64,000 nt of DNA from Mycolicibacterium flavescens. Lineage in GTDB: Bacteria > Actinomycetota > Actinomycetes > Mycobacteriales > Mycobacteriaceae. This document shows positions 34,385 through 42,990 of the stretch, piece by piece. The notes under the pieces are model-generated. The model was not told the DNA's origin, ran no database searches, and saw only the letters and a program-made list of their open reading frames with translations. The stretch's first letter is position 1; each line of letters begins with the position of its first letter. The DNA lies in the NCBI GenBank assembly GCA_900637135.1, contig LR134353.1:4030001-4094000 (forward strand), given 5' to 3'. A program made the translations under genes and the position numbers.

Positions 34385-34486
34385 AATGCATTCCGATGTC
34401 CCCTCCCCGAAGCCGGGAATAGGAATAGGCAACCCTAACTTCGGCGTTTTTCAAGACATCGACGGCTAAACCGTAGTTCGTTTAGC
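34385..34486. promoter_or_regulatory. Divergent cdd/sdhC control region with palindromes
   Basis: The 259-bp gap between cdd and sdhC contains the perfect palindrome GAATGCATTC (34385-34394) near cdd. It also contains GCTAAAC (34465-34471), 8 nt, then GTTTAGC (34480-34486) on the sdhC side, with a further GTTTAGAG at about 34498. Inverted repeats of this size and spacing suit dimeric regulators. I cannot name the regulator from sequence. Confidence 0.45.
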
Positions 34487-34616
34487 AGTACAACTGGGTT
34501 TAGAGTCGCCCCGAGGTTTGGGTGAAGTGCACGAACCGGAACCGACCGCCAGGAAGGAACCTGCCGCCCGGTGCAGCTCCGAAGCCCAATCGTCCACCGA
34601 AGGCGTTGGAGGCCAG

Positions 34617-35039
34617 ATGAGTACTGCGACACCCGAGAGCCAAGCGGCTCCACGATCGCAACCGTCGCGCAGACGAACCCTCTACCGCGGCGATCCCGGG
34701 ATGTGGTCCTGGGTGCTGCACCGCATCACCGGTGCGACGATCTTCTTCTTCCTGTTCGTGCACGTGCTCGACACGGCGCTGGTGCGGGTCAGCCCGCAGG
34801 CCTATAACGAGGTCATCGAGACCTACAAGACTCCGCTGATCGGGCTGATGGAGATCGGGCTGGTCGTCGCGGTGCTCTACCACGCCCTCAACGGCATCCG
34901 AGTGATCCTCATCGACTTCTGGCAGCACGGCGCGCGCTATCAGCGGGTGATGCTGTGGATCGTGGTCGGTGTCTTCCTGGCGATCTTCATCCCGTCCCTC
35001 GGCATCATCGGCATGCACATGGCGGAGCGGTTCCTGTGA
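34617..35039 (+). CDS. sdhC: Succinate dehydrogenase cytochrome b556 subunit
   Basis: The 140-residue membrane subunit has three transmembrane helices (about 35-60, 72-98, 105-130). HRITGATIFFFLFVHVLDTA contains the conserved His-Arg and the SdhC heme/quinone-site residues. The start ATG has GGAGG 5 nt upstream and discards 33 upstream codons. It is first in sdhCDAB and matches Rv3316. Its stop overlaps the sdhD GTG. Confidence 0.94.
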   Translation: MSTATPESQAAPRSQPSRRRTLYRGDPGMWSWVLHRITGATIFFFLFVHVLDTALVRVSPQAYNEVIETYKTPLIGLMEIGLVVAVLYHALNGIRVILIDFWQHGARYQRVMLWIVVGVFLAIFIPSLGIIGMHMAERFL

Positions 35040-35527
35040 GCGCACCAGCCGGCGGGCCCGCGGGAGCCTGGACGCCGCACCACCGCGAGGGCCGCATCGC
35101 CCCGGTGATGCAAAAGGAGCACGACAGGCCGGCCGGCCTGGACCACCCACGGGCACCTCGGCGTCCGCGCGGCATCCCCTACTTCGAGAAATACGCATGG
35201 CTGTTCATGCGGTTCTCGGGTGTCGCGCTGGTCTTTCTGGCGCTCGGCCACCTGTTCGTGATGCTGATGTGGGAGGACGGGGTCTACCGCATCGACTTCA
35301 ACTACGTCGCCGAACGCTGGGCGTCACCGTTCTGGCAGATCTGGGACATGGCGCTGCTGTGGCTGGCCCAGCTGCACGGAGCCAACGGCCTGCGCACGAT
35401 CATCGGTGACTACGCGCGCAAGAACACCACGAAATTCTGGCTGAACTCGCTGTTGCTGCTGGCGACCGGATTCACCCTGGTGCTGGGCAGTTACGTGCTG
35501 GTGACCTTCGACGCGAACATCTCATGA
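35036..35527 (+). CDS. sdhD: Succinate dehydrogenase hydrophobic membrane anchor subunit
   Basis: This protein of about 163 residues has an extended polar N-terminus (about 1-50), then three transmembrane helices. HLFVMLMWEDGVYRIDFNYV and LAQLHGANGLRTIIGDY are characteristic, the latter holding a heme-ligand-type His. It matches Rv3317. The GTG start at 35036 overlaps the sdhC stop (GTGA), giving tight coupling. With SdhC it forms the quinone-reducing anchor of complex II. Confidence 0.92.
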   Translation: MSAPAGGPAGAWTPHHREGRIAPVMQKEHDRPAGLDHPRAPRRPRGIPYFEKYAWLFMRFSGVALVFLALGHLFVMLMWEDGVYRIDFNYVAERWASPFWQIWDMALLWLAQLHGANGLRTIIGDYARKNTTKFWLNSLLLLATGFTLVLGSYVLVTFDANIS

Positions 35528-35540
35528 GGGTGAGCTTCAC

Positions 35541-37295
35541 ATGATTCAGGAACATCGCTACGACGTCGTCATCGTCGGTGCGGGCGGGGCCGGTATGCGC
35601 GCAGCGGTGGAGGCGGGTCCGCGAGCCCGCACCGCGGTGCTGACCAAGCTGTACCCGACGCGCAGCCACACCGGCGCGGCCCAGGGCGGGATGTGCGCGG
35701 CGCTGGCCAACGTCGAAGAGGACAACTGGGAGTGGCACACTTTCGACACCGTCAAGGGCGGCGACTATCTCGCCGATCAGGACGCCGTCGAGATCATGTG
35801 CAAGGAAGCCATCGACGCGGTGCTGGACCTCGAGAAGATGGGGATGCCGTTTAACCGCACCCCCGAGGGCCGCATCGACCAGCGCCGCTTCGGCGGGCAC
35901 ACCCGCGATCACGGCAAGGCTCCGGTGCGCCGGGCCTGTTATGCCGCCGACCGCACCGGCCACATGATCCTGCAGACGCTGTATCAAAACTGCGTCAAGC
36001 ACGACGTCGAGTTCTTCAACGAGTTCTACGCGCTGGACATCTCGATCACCGAGACGCAGTCAGGCCCCGTGGCCACCGGCGTCATCGCCTATGAGCTGGC
36101 CACCGGCGACATCCATGTCTTCCACGCCAAGGCCATCGTGTTCGCCACGGGCGGGTCGGGGCGGATGTACAAGACGACCTCCAATGCGCACACGTTGACC
36201 GGGGACGGCCTCGGCATCATCTTCCGCAAGGGACTTCCCTTGGAGGACATGGAGTTTCACCAGTTCCATCCGACCGGCCTGGCCGGCCTCGGCATCCTGA
36301 TCTCCGAGGCGGTGCGCGGTGAGGGCGGCCGGTTGCTCAACGGTGACGGCGAGCGCTTCATGGAGCGCTACGCGCCGACGATCGTCGACCTGGCACCGCG
36401 CGACATCGTCGCCAGGTCGATGGTGCTCGAGGTGCTTGAGGGCCGCGGCGCGGGGCCGAACAAGGACTACGTCTACATCGACGTACGCCACCTCGGCGAG
36501 GACGTGCTCGAAGCCAAGCTGCCCGACATCACCGAGTTCGCCCGCACGTACCTGGGCGTCGACCCGGTCAAGGAGCTGGTACCGGTCTACCCGACGTGCC
36601 ACTACGTGATGGGCGGCATCCCGACCAACGTCAACGGCCAGGTGCTGCGCGACAACACGACGATCATCCCCGGCCTCTACGCCGCGGGTGAATGCGCGTG
36701 CGTGTCCGTCCACGGCGCCAACCGCCTGGGCACCAACTCGCTGCTGGACATCAACGTGTTCGGCCGTCGCGCCGGCATCGCCGCGGCCAATTACGCACTG
36801 GGACACGACCACGTCCCGCTTCCGCAGAATCCGGCGGGCATGGTGGTCGACTGGGTTGGCGACATCCTCTCCGAGCACGGCAACGAGCGCGTCGCCGACA
36901 TCCGCGGCGCCCTGCAGCAGTCGATGGACAACAACGCCGCGGTGTTCCGCACCGAGGAGACGCTGAAGCAGGCGCTGACCGACATCCACGCACTCAAGGA
37001 GCGGTACTCGCGAATCACGGTGCACGACAAGGGCAAGCGCTACAACAGCGATCTGCTCGAGGCGATCGAGCTCGGCTTCCTGCTCGAGCTCGCCGAGGTC
37101 ACCGTGGTCGGGGCGTTGAACCGCAAGGAGTCCCGTGGCGGGCATGCCCGCGAGGACTACCCCAACCGCGACGACACCAACTACATGCGCCACACCATGG
37201 CCTACAAGGAGGGCACCGACCTTCTGTCCGACATCCGGCTGGACTACAAGCCCGTGGTCCAGACCCGCTATGAGCCGATGGAACGGAAGTACTGA
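35541..37295 (+). CDS. sdhA: Succinate dehydrogenase flavoprotein subunit
   Basis: The 584-residue catalytic subunit has FAD Rossmann VIVGAGGAGMRAAVEA (about 9-24), RSHTGAAQGGM with the His that carries covalent FAD (about 44-54), HPTGLAG, RGEGG, and the active-site motif HYVMGGIPTN followed by AGECACVSVHGANRLG. It oxidises succinate to fumarate in the TCA cycle and passes electrons to SdhB. The ribosome site is a GAGGGTGAG just upstream. It matches Rv3318. Confidence 0.97.
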   Translation: MIQEHRYDVVIVGAGGAGMRAAVEAGPRARTAVLTKLYPTRSHTGAAQGGMCAALANVEEDNWEWHTFDTVKGGDYLADQDAVEIMCKEAIDAVLDLEKMGMPFNRTPEGRIDQRRFGGHTRDHGKAPVRRACYAADRTGHMILQTLYQNCVKHDVEFFNEFYALDISITETQSGPVATGVIAYELATGDIHVFHAKAIVFATGGSGRMYKTTSNAHTLTGDGLGIIFRKGLPLEDMEFHQFHPTGLAGLGILISEAVRGEGGRLLNGDGERFMERYAPTIVDLAPRDIVARSMVLEVLEGRGAGPNKDYVYIDVRHLGEDVLEAKLPDITEFARTYLGVDPVKELVPVYPTCHYVMGGIPTNVNGQVLRDNTTIIPGLYAAGECACVSVHGANRLGTNSLLDINVFGRRAGIAAANYALGHDHVPLPQNPAGMVVDWVGDILSEHGNERVADIRGALQQSMDNNAAVFRTEETLKQALTDIHALKERYSRITVHDKGKRYNSDLLEAIELGFLLELAEVTVVGALNRKESRGGHAREDYPNRDDTNYMRHTMAYKEGTDLLSDIRLDYKPVVQTRYEPMERKY

Positions 37296-37297
37296 CC

Positions 37298-38098
37298 ATG
37301 ACGATCGCGCCTGACGTGAAAGGCCCGGCCACCGCCGAACCCGAACTGCCACCCGTGCCCGAGGGTTCGGTGATGGTGACGCTGAAGATCGCGCGGTTCA
37401 ATCCGGAAGAGCCCGACGCCTACGCCGATTCGGGAGGCTGGCAGAGTTTCCGGGTTCCGTGCCTGCCCACCGACCGGCTGCTCAACCTGCTGCACTACGT
37501 GAAGTGGTATCTGGACGGCACGTTGACGTTCCGGCGGTCGTGCGCGCACGGAGTGTGCGGTTCGGATGCGATGCGGATCAACGGGGTCAACCGGTTGGCG
37601 TGCAAGGTGCTGATGCGCGACATGCTGCCGAAGAATCCGAAGAAGCAGTTGACCATCACGATCGAGCCGATCCGCGGCCTGCCCGTGGAGAAGGACCTGA
37701 TCGTGGACATGGAACCGTTCTTCGACGCCTACCGCGCGATCAAACCGTACCTGGTCACCAGCGGCAATCCCCCCACGCGCGAACGTATTCAGAGCCAGAC
37801 CGACCGGGCCCGCTACGACGACACCACCAAGTGCATCCTGTGCGCGTGCTGCACGACGAGCTGCCCGATCTACTGGAGCGAGGGGTCCTACTTCGGCCCC
37901 GCCGCGATCGTCAACGCGCACCGCTTCATCTTCGACAGCCGCGATGAGGCCGCCGCCGAGCGGCTCGACATACTCAACGAGGTCGACGGGGTGTGGCGCT
38001 GCCGAACGACGTTCAACTGCACCGAGTCCTGCCCGCGCGGCATCCAGGTCACGCAGGCCATCCAGGAGGTCAAGCGCGCGTTGATGTTCGCGCGTTAG
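37298..38098 (+). CDS. sdhB: Succinate dehydrogenase iron-sulfur subunit
   Basis: The 266-residue electron-transfer subunit carries cysteine motifs for three clusters: SCAHGVCGSDAM (part of the 2Fe-2S site), CILCACCTTSCP (4Fe-4S and 3Fe-4S ligands) and CTESCPRGI (remaining ligands). It starts 2 nt after the sdhA stop and matches Rv3319 in order and size. It is the last gene of the complex II operon, about 44 nt before the ECF41-type promoter of the next gene. Confidence 0.96.
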   Translation: MTIAPDVKGPATAEPELPPVPEGSVMVTLKIARFNPEEPDAYADSGGWQSFRVPCLPTDRLLNLLHYVKWYLDGTLTFRRSCAHGVCGSDAMRINGVNRLACKVLMRDMLPKNPKKQLTITIEPIRGLPVEKDLIVDMEPFFDAYRAIKPYLVTSGNPPTRERIQSQTDRARYDDTTKCILCACCTTSCPIYWSEGSYFGPAAIVNAHRFIFDSRDEAAAERLDILNEVDGVWRCRTTFNCTESCPRGIQVTQAIQEVKRALMFAR

Positions 38099-38107
38099 TA
38101 GTAGACC

Positions 38108-38134
38108 TGTCACACTTCGGCGGGCTGTCTCGTC
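38108..38134 (+). promoter_or_regulatory. ECF41-type sigma factor promoter
   Basis: TGTCACA (38108-38114), exactly 16 nt, then CGTC (38131-38134) is the published ECF41 promoter pattern. It ends 8 nt before the ATG at 38143, so the transcript is leaderless or nearly so. The SigJ gene whose product should read it lies immediately downstream on the opposite strand. Confidence 0.75.
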
Positions 38135-38142
38135 TAACGGGT

Positions 38143-38754
38143 ATGACCGAAAACGCACAGAAAACCCGCATCGAACCCCTGCCCCCGCAGCGTGCCTCGC
38201 TGCTGACCAAGCTCCTGTACCGCGTGGCCAAGCGCCGCTTCGGCGAGGTGCCCGAGCCCTTCGCCGTGGCCGCGCACCATCCGCGGCTCATGATCGCCAA
38301 CGTCGTGCACGAAGGCATGCTGCAGTCCGGGTCGAAGAAGCTGCCCACCAGCGTCCGCGAGCTCGCGGTGTTCTGGGCCGCCCGGACGGTCGGATGCTCG
38401 TGGTGTGTCGACTTCGGCGCGATGCTGCAGCGCCTCGACGGCCTTGACGTCGACCGCCTCAAGCACATCGACGAATACGCGACGTCGCCGCTGTTCTCCG
38501 ACGACGAGCGCGCCGCGATCGCCTACGCCGACGGGATGACCGGTGATCCGCACACCATCACCGACGAACAGGTGGACGACCTTCGCCGACGGTTCGGCGA
38601 CGACGGTGTCATCGAGCTGACGTATCAGATCGGCGTGGAGAACATGCGCGCACGGATGTACTCGGCGCTGGGCATCACCGAGCAGGGCTTCGGCTCGGGC
38701 GACGCATGCCGTGTTCCGTGGGTTACCGACGAGCCTTCAGCGGCGAGCCGGTGA
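38143..38754 (+). CDS. Carboxymuconolactone decarboxylase/AhpD-like protein, SigJ target
   Basis: The 203-residue all-helical protein carries VGCSWCVDFG at about 82-91. This is the AhpD-type CxxC with a following acidic residue, so thiol redox or peroxidase activity is likely. The ATG at 38143 follows the ECF41 promoter directly. ECF41 sigma factors are typically encoded beside a gene of the carboxymuconolactone decarboxylase, oxidoreductase or epimerase type, and this fits exactly. The final 32 nt overlap the 3' end of the convergent sigJ. Confidence 0.88.
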   Translation: MTENAQKTRIEPLPPQRASLLTKLLYRVAKRRFGEVPEPFAVAAHHPRLMIANVVHEGMLQSGSKKLPTSVRELAVFWAARTVGCSWCVDFGAMLQRLDGLDVDRLKHIDEYATSPLFSDDERAAIAYADGMTGDPHTITDEQVDDLRRRFGDDGVIELTYQIGVENMRARMYSALGITEQGFGSGDACRVPWVTDEPSAASR

Positions 38755-39631
38755 ACTTTTCCGGGTTGGCGACATCCCATATCGCGCAGACCTTGCCGTC
38801 GCGCACGGTCATCGCGGTGACCCGCGGCATCATCTCCGCATAGCCGCCGTGGGCGGGTGCCCCGGGAGTCCAGCTGCCGAACTGACCGTTGATCAAAGCG
38901 GGCACACCCGTCTCGAGCCAGCCCGGTCCATAGCGGCGGGCCAGCCCGAACAGGAACCGGGCCACCTTCTCCGGGCCGTGGATGACGCGCGGCGCGGTCG
39001 GCGCGCGGCGGTTCGAGTCGCCGGTGAAGGTGACATCGGGATGTAGCAGTGCCACAACGGCTTCCATGTCACCCGCAGCGAGGGCTGCCATCAGCGCTCC
39101 GGCGATCTCGTTGTGGGTGTCGTCGGATACCGGCGGTGGCGCGTCGGCGACGGCACGCCGTGCCCGGGAAGCCAGCTGGCGCGCCGCCGCCGCACTGACA
39201 CCGAGCACGTCGGCGACCTCCCCGAACGGCACCGAGAAGCCGTCGTGCAGCACGAACGCCACCCGCTGATCGGGGTTGAGCCGTTCGAGCACCACCATCG
39301 CCGCGAACCGGGCGTCTTCACCGGCGACCACCGCCGCCAACGGGTCGTCACCGTCCAGCGGGGTGACCACCGGCTCCGGAAGCCATTGGCCGACATAGGT
39401 TTCACGCCGATGCGCCGCCGAACGAAGCCGGTCCAGGCCCAATCGGCTGACCACCGTCGTGAGCCAGGCCCGCAGATCTTTGATCGACTCGTGGTGGGCG
39501 GCGCTCCAGCGCAACCAGGCGTCCTGGACGATGTCCTCGGCGTCGGCCATCGTGCCCGTGAGCCGGTAGGCGACGGACAGCAGGTGCGGCCGCAGCTCCT
39601 CGAACTCGTCGACCCGCGCGCTGGCGGTCAT
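38723..39631 (-). CDS. sigJ: ECF41 sigma factor SigJ with SnoaL-like C-terminal domain
   Basis: This 302-residue extracytoplasmic-function sigma factor has region 2 DAEDIVQDAWLRW (about 31-43), region 4 with the FGEVADVLGVSAAAARQLASRARRA helix-turn-helix, and between them the WLPEPVV linker typical of ECF41. A C-terminal SnoaL/NTF2-like domain (about 180-295) ends in a DVANPEKF segment; in ECF41 this domain controls sigma activity instead of a separate anti-sigma factor. Length and context match Rv3328c. On the minus strand TAGGCT lies 6 nt before the ATG, so its own promoter looks housekeeping-type and leaderless. Confidence 0.92.
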   Translation of the reverse strand: MTASARVDEFEELRPHLLSVAYRLTGTMADAEDIVQDAWLRWSAAHHESIKDLRAWLTTVVSRLGLDRLRSAAHRRETYVGQWLPEPVVTPLDGDDPLAAVVAGEDARFAAMVVLERLNPDQRVAFVLHDGFSVPFGEVADVLGVSAAAARQLASRARRAVADAPPPVSDDTHNEIAGALMAALAAGDMEAVVALLHPDVTFTGDSNRRAPTAPRVIHGPEKVARFLFGLARRYGPGWLETGVPALINGQFGSWTPGAPAHGGYAEMMPRVTAMTVRDGKVCAIWDVANPEKFTGSPLKARR

Positions 39632-39637
39632 TCAGCC

Positions 39638-39643
39638 AGCCTA
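39638..39643 (-). promoter_or_regulatory. Predicted leaderless -10 for sigJ
   Basis: TAGGCT, read on the minus strand, lies 6 nt before the sigJ ATG. No ECF41-type TGTCACA is visible here, which argues against simple autoregulation. Confidence 0.4.
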
Positions 39644-39741
39644 GTCCGCGCCAATACTTCCAGCGTGGCGCGCCCGCGGCGCCGCACTCCACTTGCTAGG
39701 TTCGGCCCTCGACATACCCGGACTTATGGAGGGGGACGCGG

Positions 39742-40263
39742 TTGATTCAGGTTCGGGCAGCGCTGCTGCTGGCGGCGGGACTGATTGCGGTACCGGGGAT
39801 CCCGATGGCCGCGGCCGCCATGGTCGACGACGACGCATGGCAGCCGGGCTCCGAGACGGCGCAGGTGGCCAGCGAGGACGGCAACCAGGTCGTCGTGGTG
39901 GGCCCGTCCGGCTGGGACGCCCGCGAGTTCGGCAACGGGATCGGCTACCGCTCAGGGGACGAGCTCGTCATCGTGCAGGTCTTCGACCGGGGTGGCCGCG
40001 ACGTGGGCGCTGTCGCACGCCGGCTCATGCGGGCCGACCGCGTCACCGGTGCCAGCGCCGCGATGACAGGCGAGACCATCACCACCGCCGACGGCACCCT
40101 GACCGGCGAGACGTGTGAACTCGTGGCCGGCGACCGGTTGGGCGACTGCGCATTTCTGGCCGACGACGAGGTGATCGTGTGGGTCCAGACCCTCGGAACC
40201 GCCGACCAGCCCGCGCCGCCGCTGGACCTCGTCGTGGCACCGATCAGAAGGGACCAACCGTGA
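39742..40263 (+). CDS. Exported protein of unknown function
   Basis: The 173-residue protein starts at TTG (MIQVRAALLLAAGLIAV) with GGAGGGGG 7 nt upstream. Residues about 1-26 form a Sec signal peptide ending in AAAA. The mature part is acidic with two cysteines (ETCELVAGDRLGDCAF) likely joined in a disulfide. I do not recognise the family. The stop overlaps the GTG of the PrsW-type protease gene, so the two are translationally coupled and may act together at the membrane. Confidence 0.75.
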   Translation: MIQVRAALLLAAGLIAVPGIPMAAAAMVDDDAWQPGSETAQVASEDGNQVVVVGPSGWDAREFGNGIGYRSGDELVIVQVFDRGGRDVGAVARRLMRADRVTGASAAMTGETITTADGTLTGETCELVAGDRLGDCAFLADDEVIVWVQTLGTADQPAPPLDLVVAPIRRDQP

Positions 40264-41363
40264 CCGGCGATTCCGTGCAAGTACCGCGTCCTGTGGTGTA
40301 CCGCCCTGAATCCGAGGTGTTCTGGGTGTTCGTCGTGGCCCTGGTCGTCGGCACGCTCGCCCTGCTCGACGACTCCTGGTCCGTCATCCGCGCCACCGTC
40401 GACGCCCAACTCGACCTGGCGTGGCTGTGGCTGCTGTTCATCGTCTTCATGGTGTGGTTGATTTTCCGGTTCGACCCGTTCCGCAGCGGTCGGCGTTATC
40501 CGCAGGCACTTGTGGCCGGTTTCGCGCTGGGCGGCACCACGGCGGTGGCGATGGCGATGATCGGCAACGATGCGCTCGGCCAGCTGTGGAGTCTGGTGCT
40601 CCCACCGGAGACTGTGACCGCCTGGCAGGCCTCGCTCACCGCGCCGATCATCGAAGAGGCGTCCAAGGCGTTGTGCGCAGCGGTGGTGCTGGTGCTGTGT
40701 GGGTATGTGCTGCAGCGGATTTCGCACGCACTGATGCTCGGAATGTTCGTCGGCTTCGGTTTCGACCTGATGGAGGACCTGTCGTACGCCGCGAACAGCG
40801 CACTGCAGGACCTCGACTCGGATGTGGTCGGCGCGGGCGGCAATCTCCTCGTGCGGTTCTTCACCGCCGTGCCGGCGCACTGGACCTACACGGCGCTGAC
40901 GTCGGTCGGCGTGCTGATGTTGCTCCCGACGTTCCGCGGCGGGTCGCACTGGTCGACCGGTCGGCGGCTGGCCACCGCTTGCGGACTGCTGCTGAGCGGC
41001 CCGCTGCTGCACTTCATCTGGAACGCACCGGGTCCGGTGGCGGCGATGCCGCTGAAGATACTCGGCGGCCTGGTGTTCTTCCTGATCGTCGCGGCACTAT
41101 TACTGCGTGACGAGCGGCGCTGGGTGATCGCCCGCATCGCGGCGGGCCGCGCCAGCGGCGAGCTCTCCGGCATCCGCGACGACGTTCTGGACTCGCTGCC
41201 GACGCGTCGCCGGCGCCGTGCCCTGAAGAAGGCGGCGAAAAAGGGCGGTGGCCGCGCAGCCGCCAAGGCAGTCAAGGCCCAACAGCGTGCGGCGCTCGAC
41301 CGGATACAAGGGTCTTGGACCGCCGAGTCGGCGTTCGCGGAGCCGGTGGTTCAGCGCGGTTAG
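40260..41363 (+). CDS. PrsW-family intramembrane metalloprotease
   Basis: The protein has about 367 residues and eight or so transmembrane helices. APIIEEASKAL (about 128-138) is the PrsW EExxK motif, and VGFGFDLMEDLSYA (about 164-177) supplies the second acidic pair. AHWTYTAL and LHFIWNA supply histidines expected as metal ligands. The C-terminal 60 residues are a highly basic cytosolic tail (RRRRRALKKAAKKGGG). PrsW of Bacillus cleaves an anti-sigma factor. SigJ is close by, but ECF41 factors use their own C-terminal domain, so a link is only speculative. Confidence 0.85.
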   Translation: MTGDSVQVPRPVVYRPESEVFWVFVVALVVGTLALLDDSWSVIRATVDAQLDLAWLWLLFIVFMVWLIFRFDPFRSGRRYPQALVAGFALGGTTAVAMAMIGNDALGQLWSLVLPPETVTAWQASLTAPIIEEASKALCAAVVLVLCGYVLQRISHALMLGMFVGFGFDLMEDLSYAANSALQDLDSDVVGAGGNLLVRFFTAVPAHWTYTALTSVGVLMLLPTFRGGSHWSTGRRLATACGLLLSGPLLHFIWNAPGPVAAMPLKILGGLVFFLIVAALLLRDERRWVIARIAAGRASGELSGIRDDVLDSLPTRRRRRALKKAAKKGGGRAAAKAVKAQQRAALDRIQGSWTAESAFAEPVVQRG

Positions 41364-42856
41364 CGCTTCGTGAACACCGTGCGGTGCCAGTCCTTTTCGG
41401 CCACCCCGGTGATGTCGCTCATCACGTGCTTGACCGTGAGGTACTCCTCGAGTGAGTAGTCGCTCATGTCCTTGCCGAACCCTGAAGCGCCCACACCGCC
41501 GTGCGGCATCTCGCTGATGATCGGGATGTGGTCGTTGATCCACACACAACCGGCCTTGATCTCCCGCGAGGCCCGCTGCGCGCGGTACACGTCACGCGTC
41601 CACGCCGATGCCGCCAGCCCGTAGTCGGTGTCGTTGGCCTGCCGCAGCGCGTCTTCGTCATCGGTGAACGAGCGCACCGTAAGCACCGGCCCGAAGATCT
41701 CGTCGCGATACACCTCCGAGCGCTCGTCGACGTCGGCGATCACGGTCGGTAGATAGAACGAACCCGGTCGGTCCGGGGCCCTCCCGCCGCAGACGATCCG
41801 CCCGCCCTGACCGGGGGCGCGCTCGACCATGCCTGCCACCTTGGCGCGGTGCGCCATCGAGATCAGCGGTCCGAGATCGGTGTCCGGGTCCTGCGGGTCG
41901 CCGACGACGACCTTGGAGAACAATTCGCCGACGCCCGCGACGAAATCCTCGTAGAGCTCGCGCGCGACGATCGCGCGGGTGGCCGCCGTGCAGTCCTGAC
42001 CGGTGTTGATCAATGCACCGGCGGCCGCGCCCTGGATCGCCGCATCCAGGTCGGCGTCGTCGAACACCACGAACGGCGCCTTGCCACCGAGTTCGAGCTG
42101 CACGCGGTGCCCGTGCACCGCCGCCGCGGCCATCACCTTGCGCCCCACCGGCGTCGAACCGGTGAACGTCACCACGTCGACGTCGCGGTGCCCGGCCAGC
42201 GCGGTGCCGACGTCGGCGCCGAGCCCGGTGACCACGTTGAAGACGCCATCGGGCAGACCCGCCTCCTTGGCGAGGCGCGCCAGCGTCAACGTGGTCAACG
42301 GCGTCAGCTCACACGGTTTGATCACCACCGAACAGCCGGCGGCCAACGCGGGCAACACCTTCCACACCGCCATCTGCAGCGGATAGTTCCACGGCGTGAT
42401 CGTCGCGACGACGCCGACGGCCTCACGGCGGATGCTCGACGTGTGGTCGCCGGAGTACTCGGCGCTCGCCTTGCCTTCCAGGTGACGGGCCGCGCCTGCA
42501 AAGAAGTCGATGTTGTCGACGCTTCCGGGCACATCGAATTCTGCGGCCAGCCGCACCGGCTTACCGGTCTGGCTGACCTCCTCGGCGACGAGCGCGTCGG
42601 TGCTCGCGCCCGCCAACTGCGCCAGCGTGAACAGCACCGCCGAGCGCTCCGCCGGCGTGGCCCCCGACCACTCGGCCAGCGCGCCCCGAGCAGATGCCAC
42701 CGCGGTGTCCACGTCGGCGGGTGTGGCCACCGCATAATCGGCCACAGCCTCACCGGTTGCGGGGTTGACGACCCGGAAGGCAGCCCCTCCGGTGGCCACC
42801 GCGGCGCCGTCGATCCAGCTGCCCGCCACACTGGTGGAAACGGATGTCGCAGTCAT
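41360..42856 (-). CDS. Aldehyde dehydrogenase, aminobutyraldehyde/betaine aldehyde type
   Basis: This NAD(P)-dependent dehydrogenase of about 498 residues has ITPWNYPL (about 155-162), FTGSTPVGRK (about 229-238), LELGGKAPFVVFDDADL with the catalytic Glu (about 254-270), and GQDCTAATR with the catalytic Cys (about 290-298). GKPV/TPLTTLTLA features resemble gamma-aminobutyraldehyde dehydrogenases. A TAGCGT -10 lies 6 nt before the ATG at 42856, favouring it over the ATG at 42862. It is divergent from the Lrp regulator and aminotransferase, so the three may form an amine or omega-amino-acid catabolic module. The 3' end overlaps prsW by 4 nt. Confidence 0.9.
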   Translation of the reverse strand: MTATSVSTSVAGSWIDGAAVATGGAAFRVVNPATGEAVADYAVATPADVDTAVASARGALAEWSGATPAERSAVLFTLAQLAGASTDALVAEEVSQTGKPVRLAAEFDVPGSVDNIDFFAGAARHLEGKASAEYSGDHTSSIRREAVGVVATITPWNYPLQMAVWKVLPALAAGCSVVIKPCELTPLTTLTLARLAKEAGLPDGVFNVVTGLGADVGTALAGHRDVDVVTFTGSTPVGRKVMAAAAVHGHRVQLELGGKAPFVVFDDADLDAAIQGAAAGALINTGQDCTAATRAIVARELYEDFVAGVGELFSKVVVGDPQDPDTDLGPLISMAHRAKVAGMVERAPGQGGRIVCGGRAPDRPGSFYLPTVIADVDERSEVYRDEIFGPVLTVRSFTDDEDALRQANDTDYGLAASAWTRDVYRAQRASREIKAGCVWINDHIPIISEMPHGGVGASGFGKDMSDYSLEEYLTVKHVMSDITGVAEKDWHRTVFTKR

Positions 42857-42990
42857 GGCCATACGCTAACGGACCCGACCGCAACGAGCCACGCAATCCC
42901 CTACGCTTTCCCGCAGCCGAATGCGCTTTGAACGAGTGAATTCATGGCTGTGGTTGCCCCTGACGACGGATTCCGTGCACAATCACTGGC

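Noticed and set aside
34426..34444. Possible IdeR/DtxR iron box (TAGG...CCTAAC) upstream of sdhC
   Set aside because: Only about half of the 19 consensus positions match and the left and right halves are not symmetric.
34955..35035. Longer sdhD starting inside sdhC
   Set aside because: The GTG overlapping the sdhC stop gives the normal length and a coupled start; the extra residues are an out-of-frame shadow of sdhC.
40260..41363. PrsW protease as the activator of SigJ
   Set aside because: ECF41 factors carry their own regulatory C-terminal domain and no anti-sigma gene is present, so proximity alone is not support.
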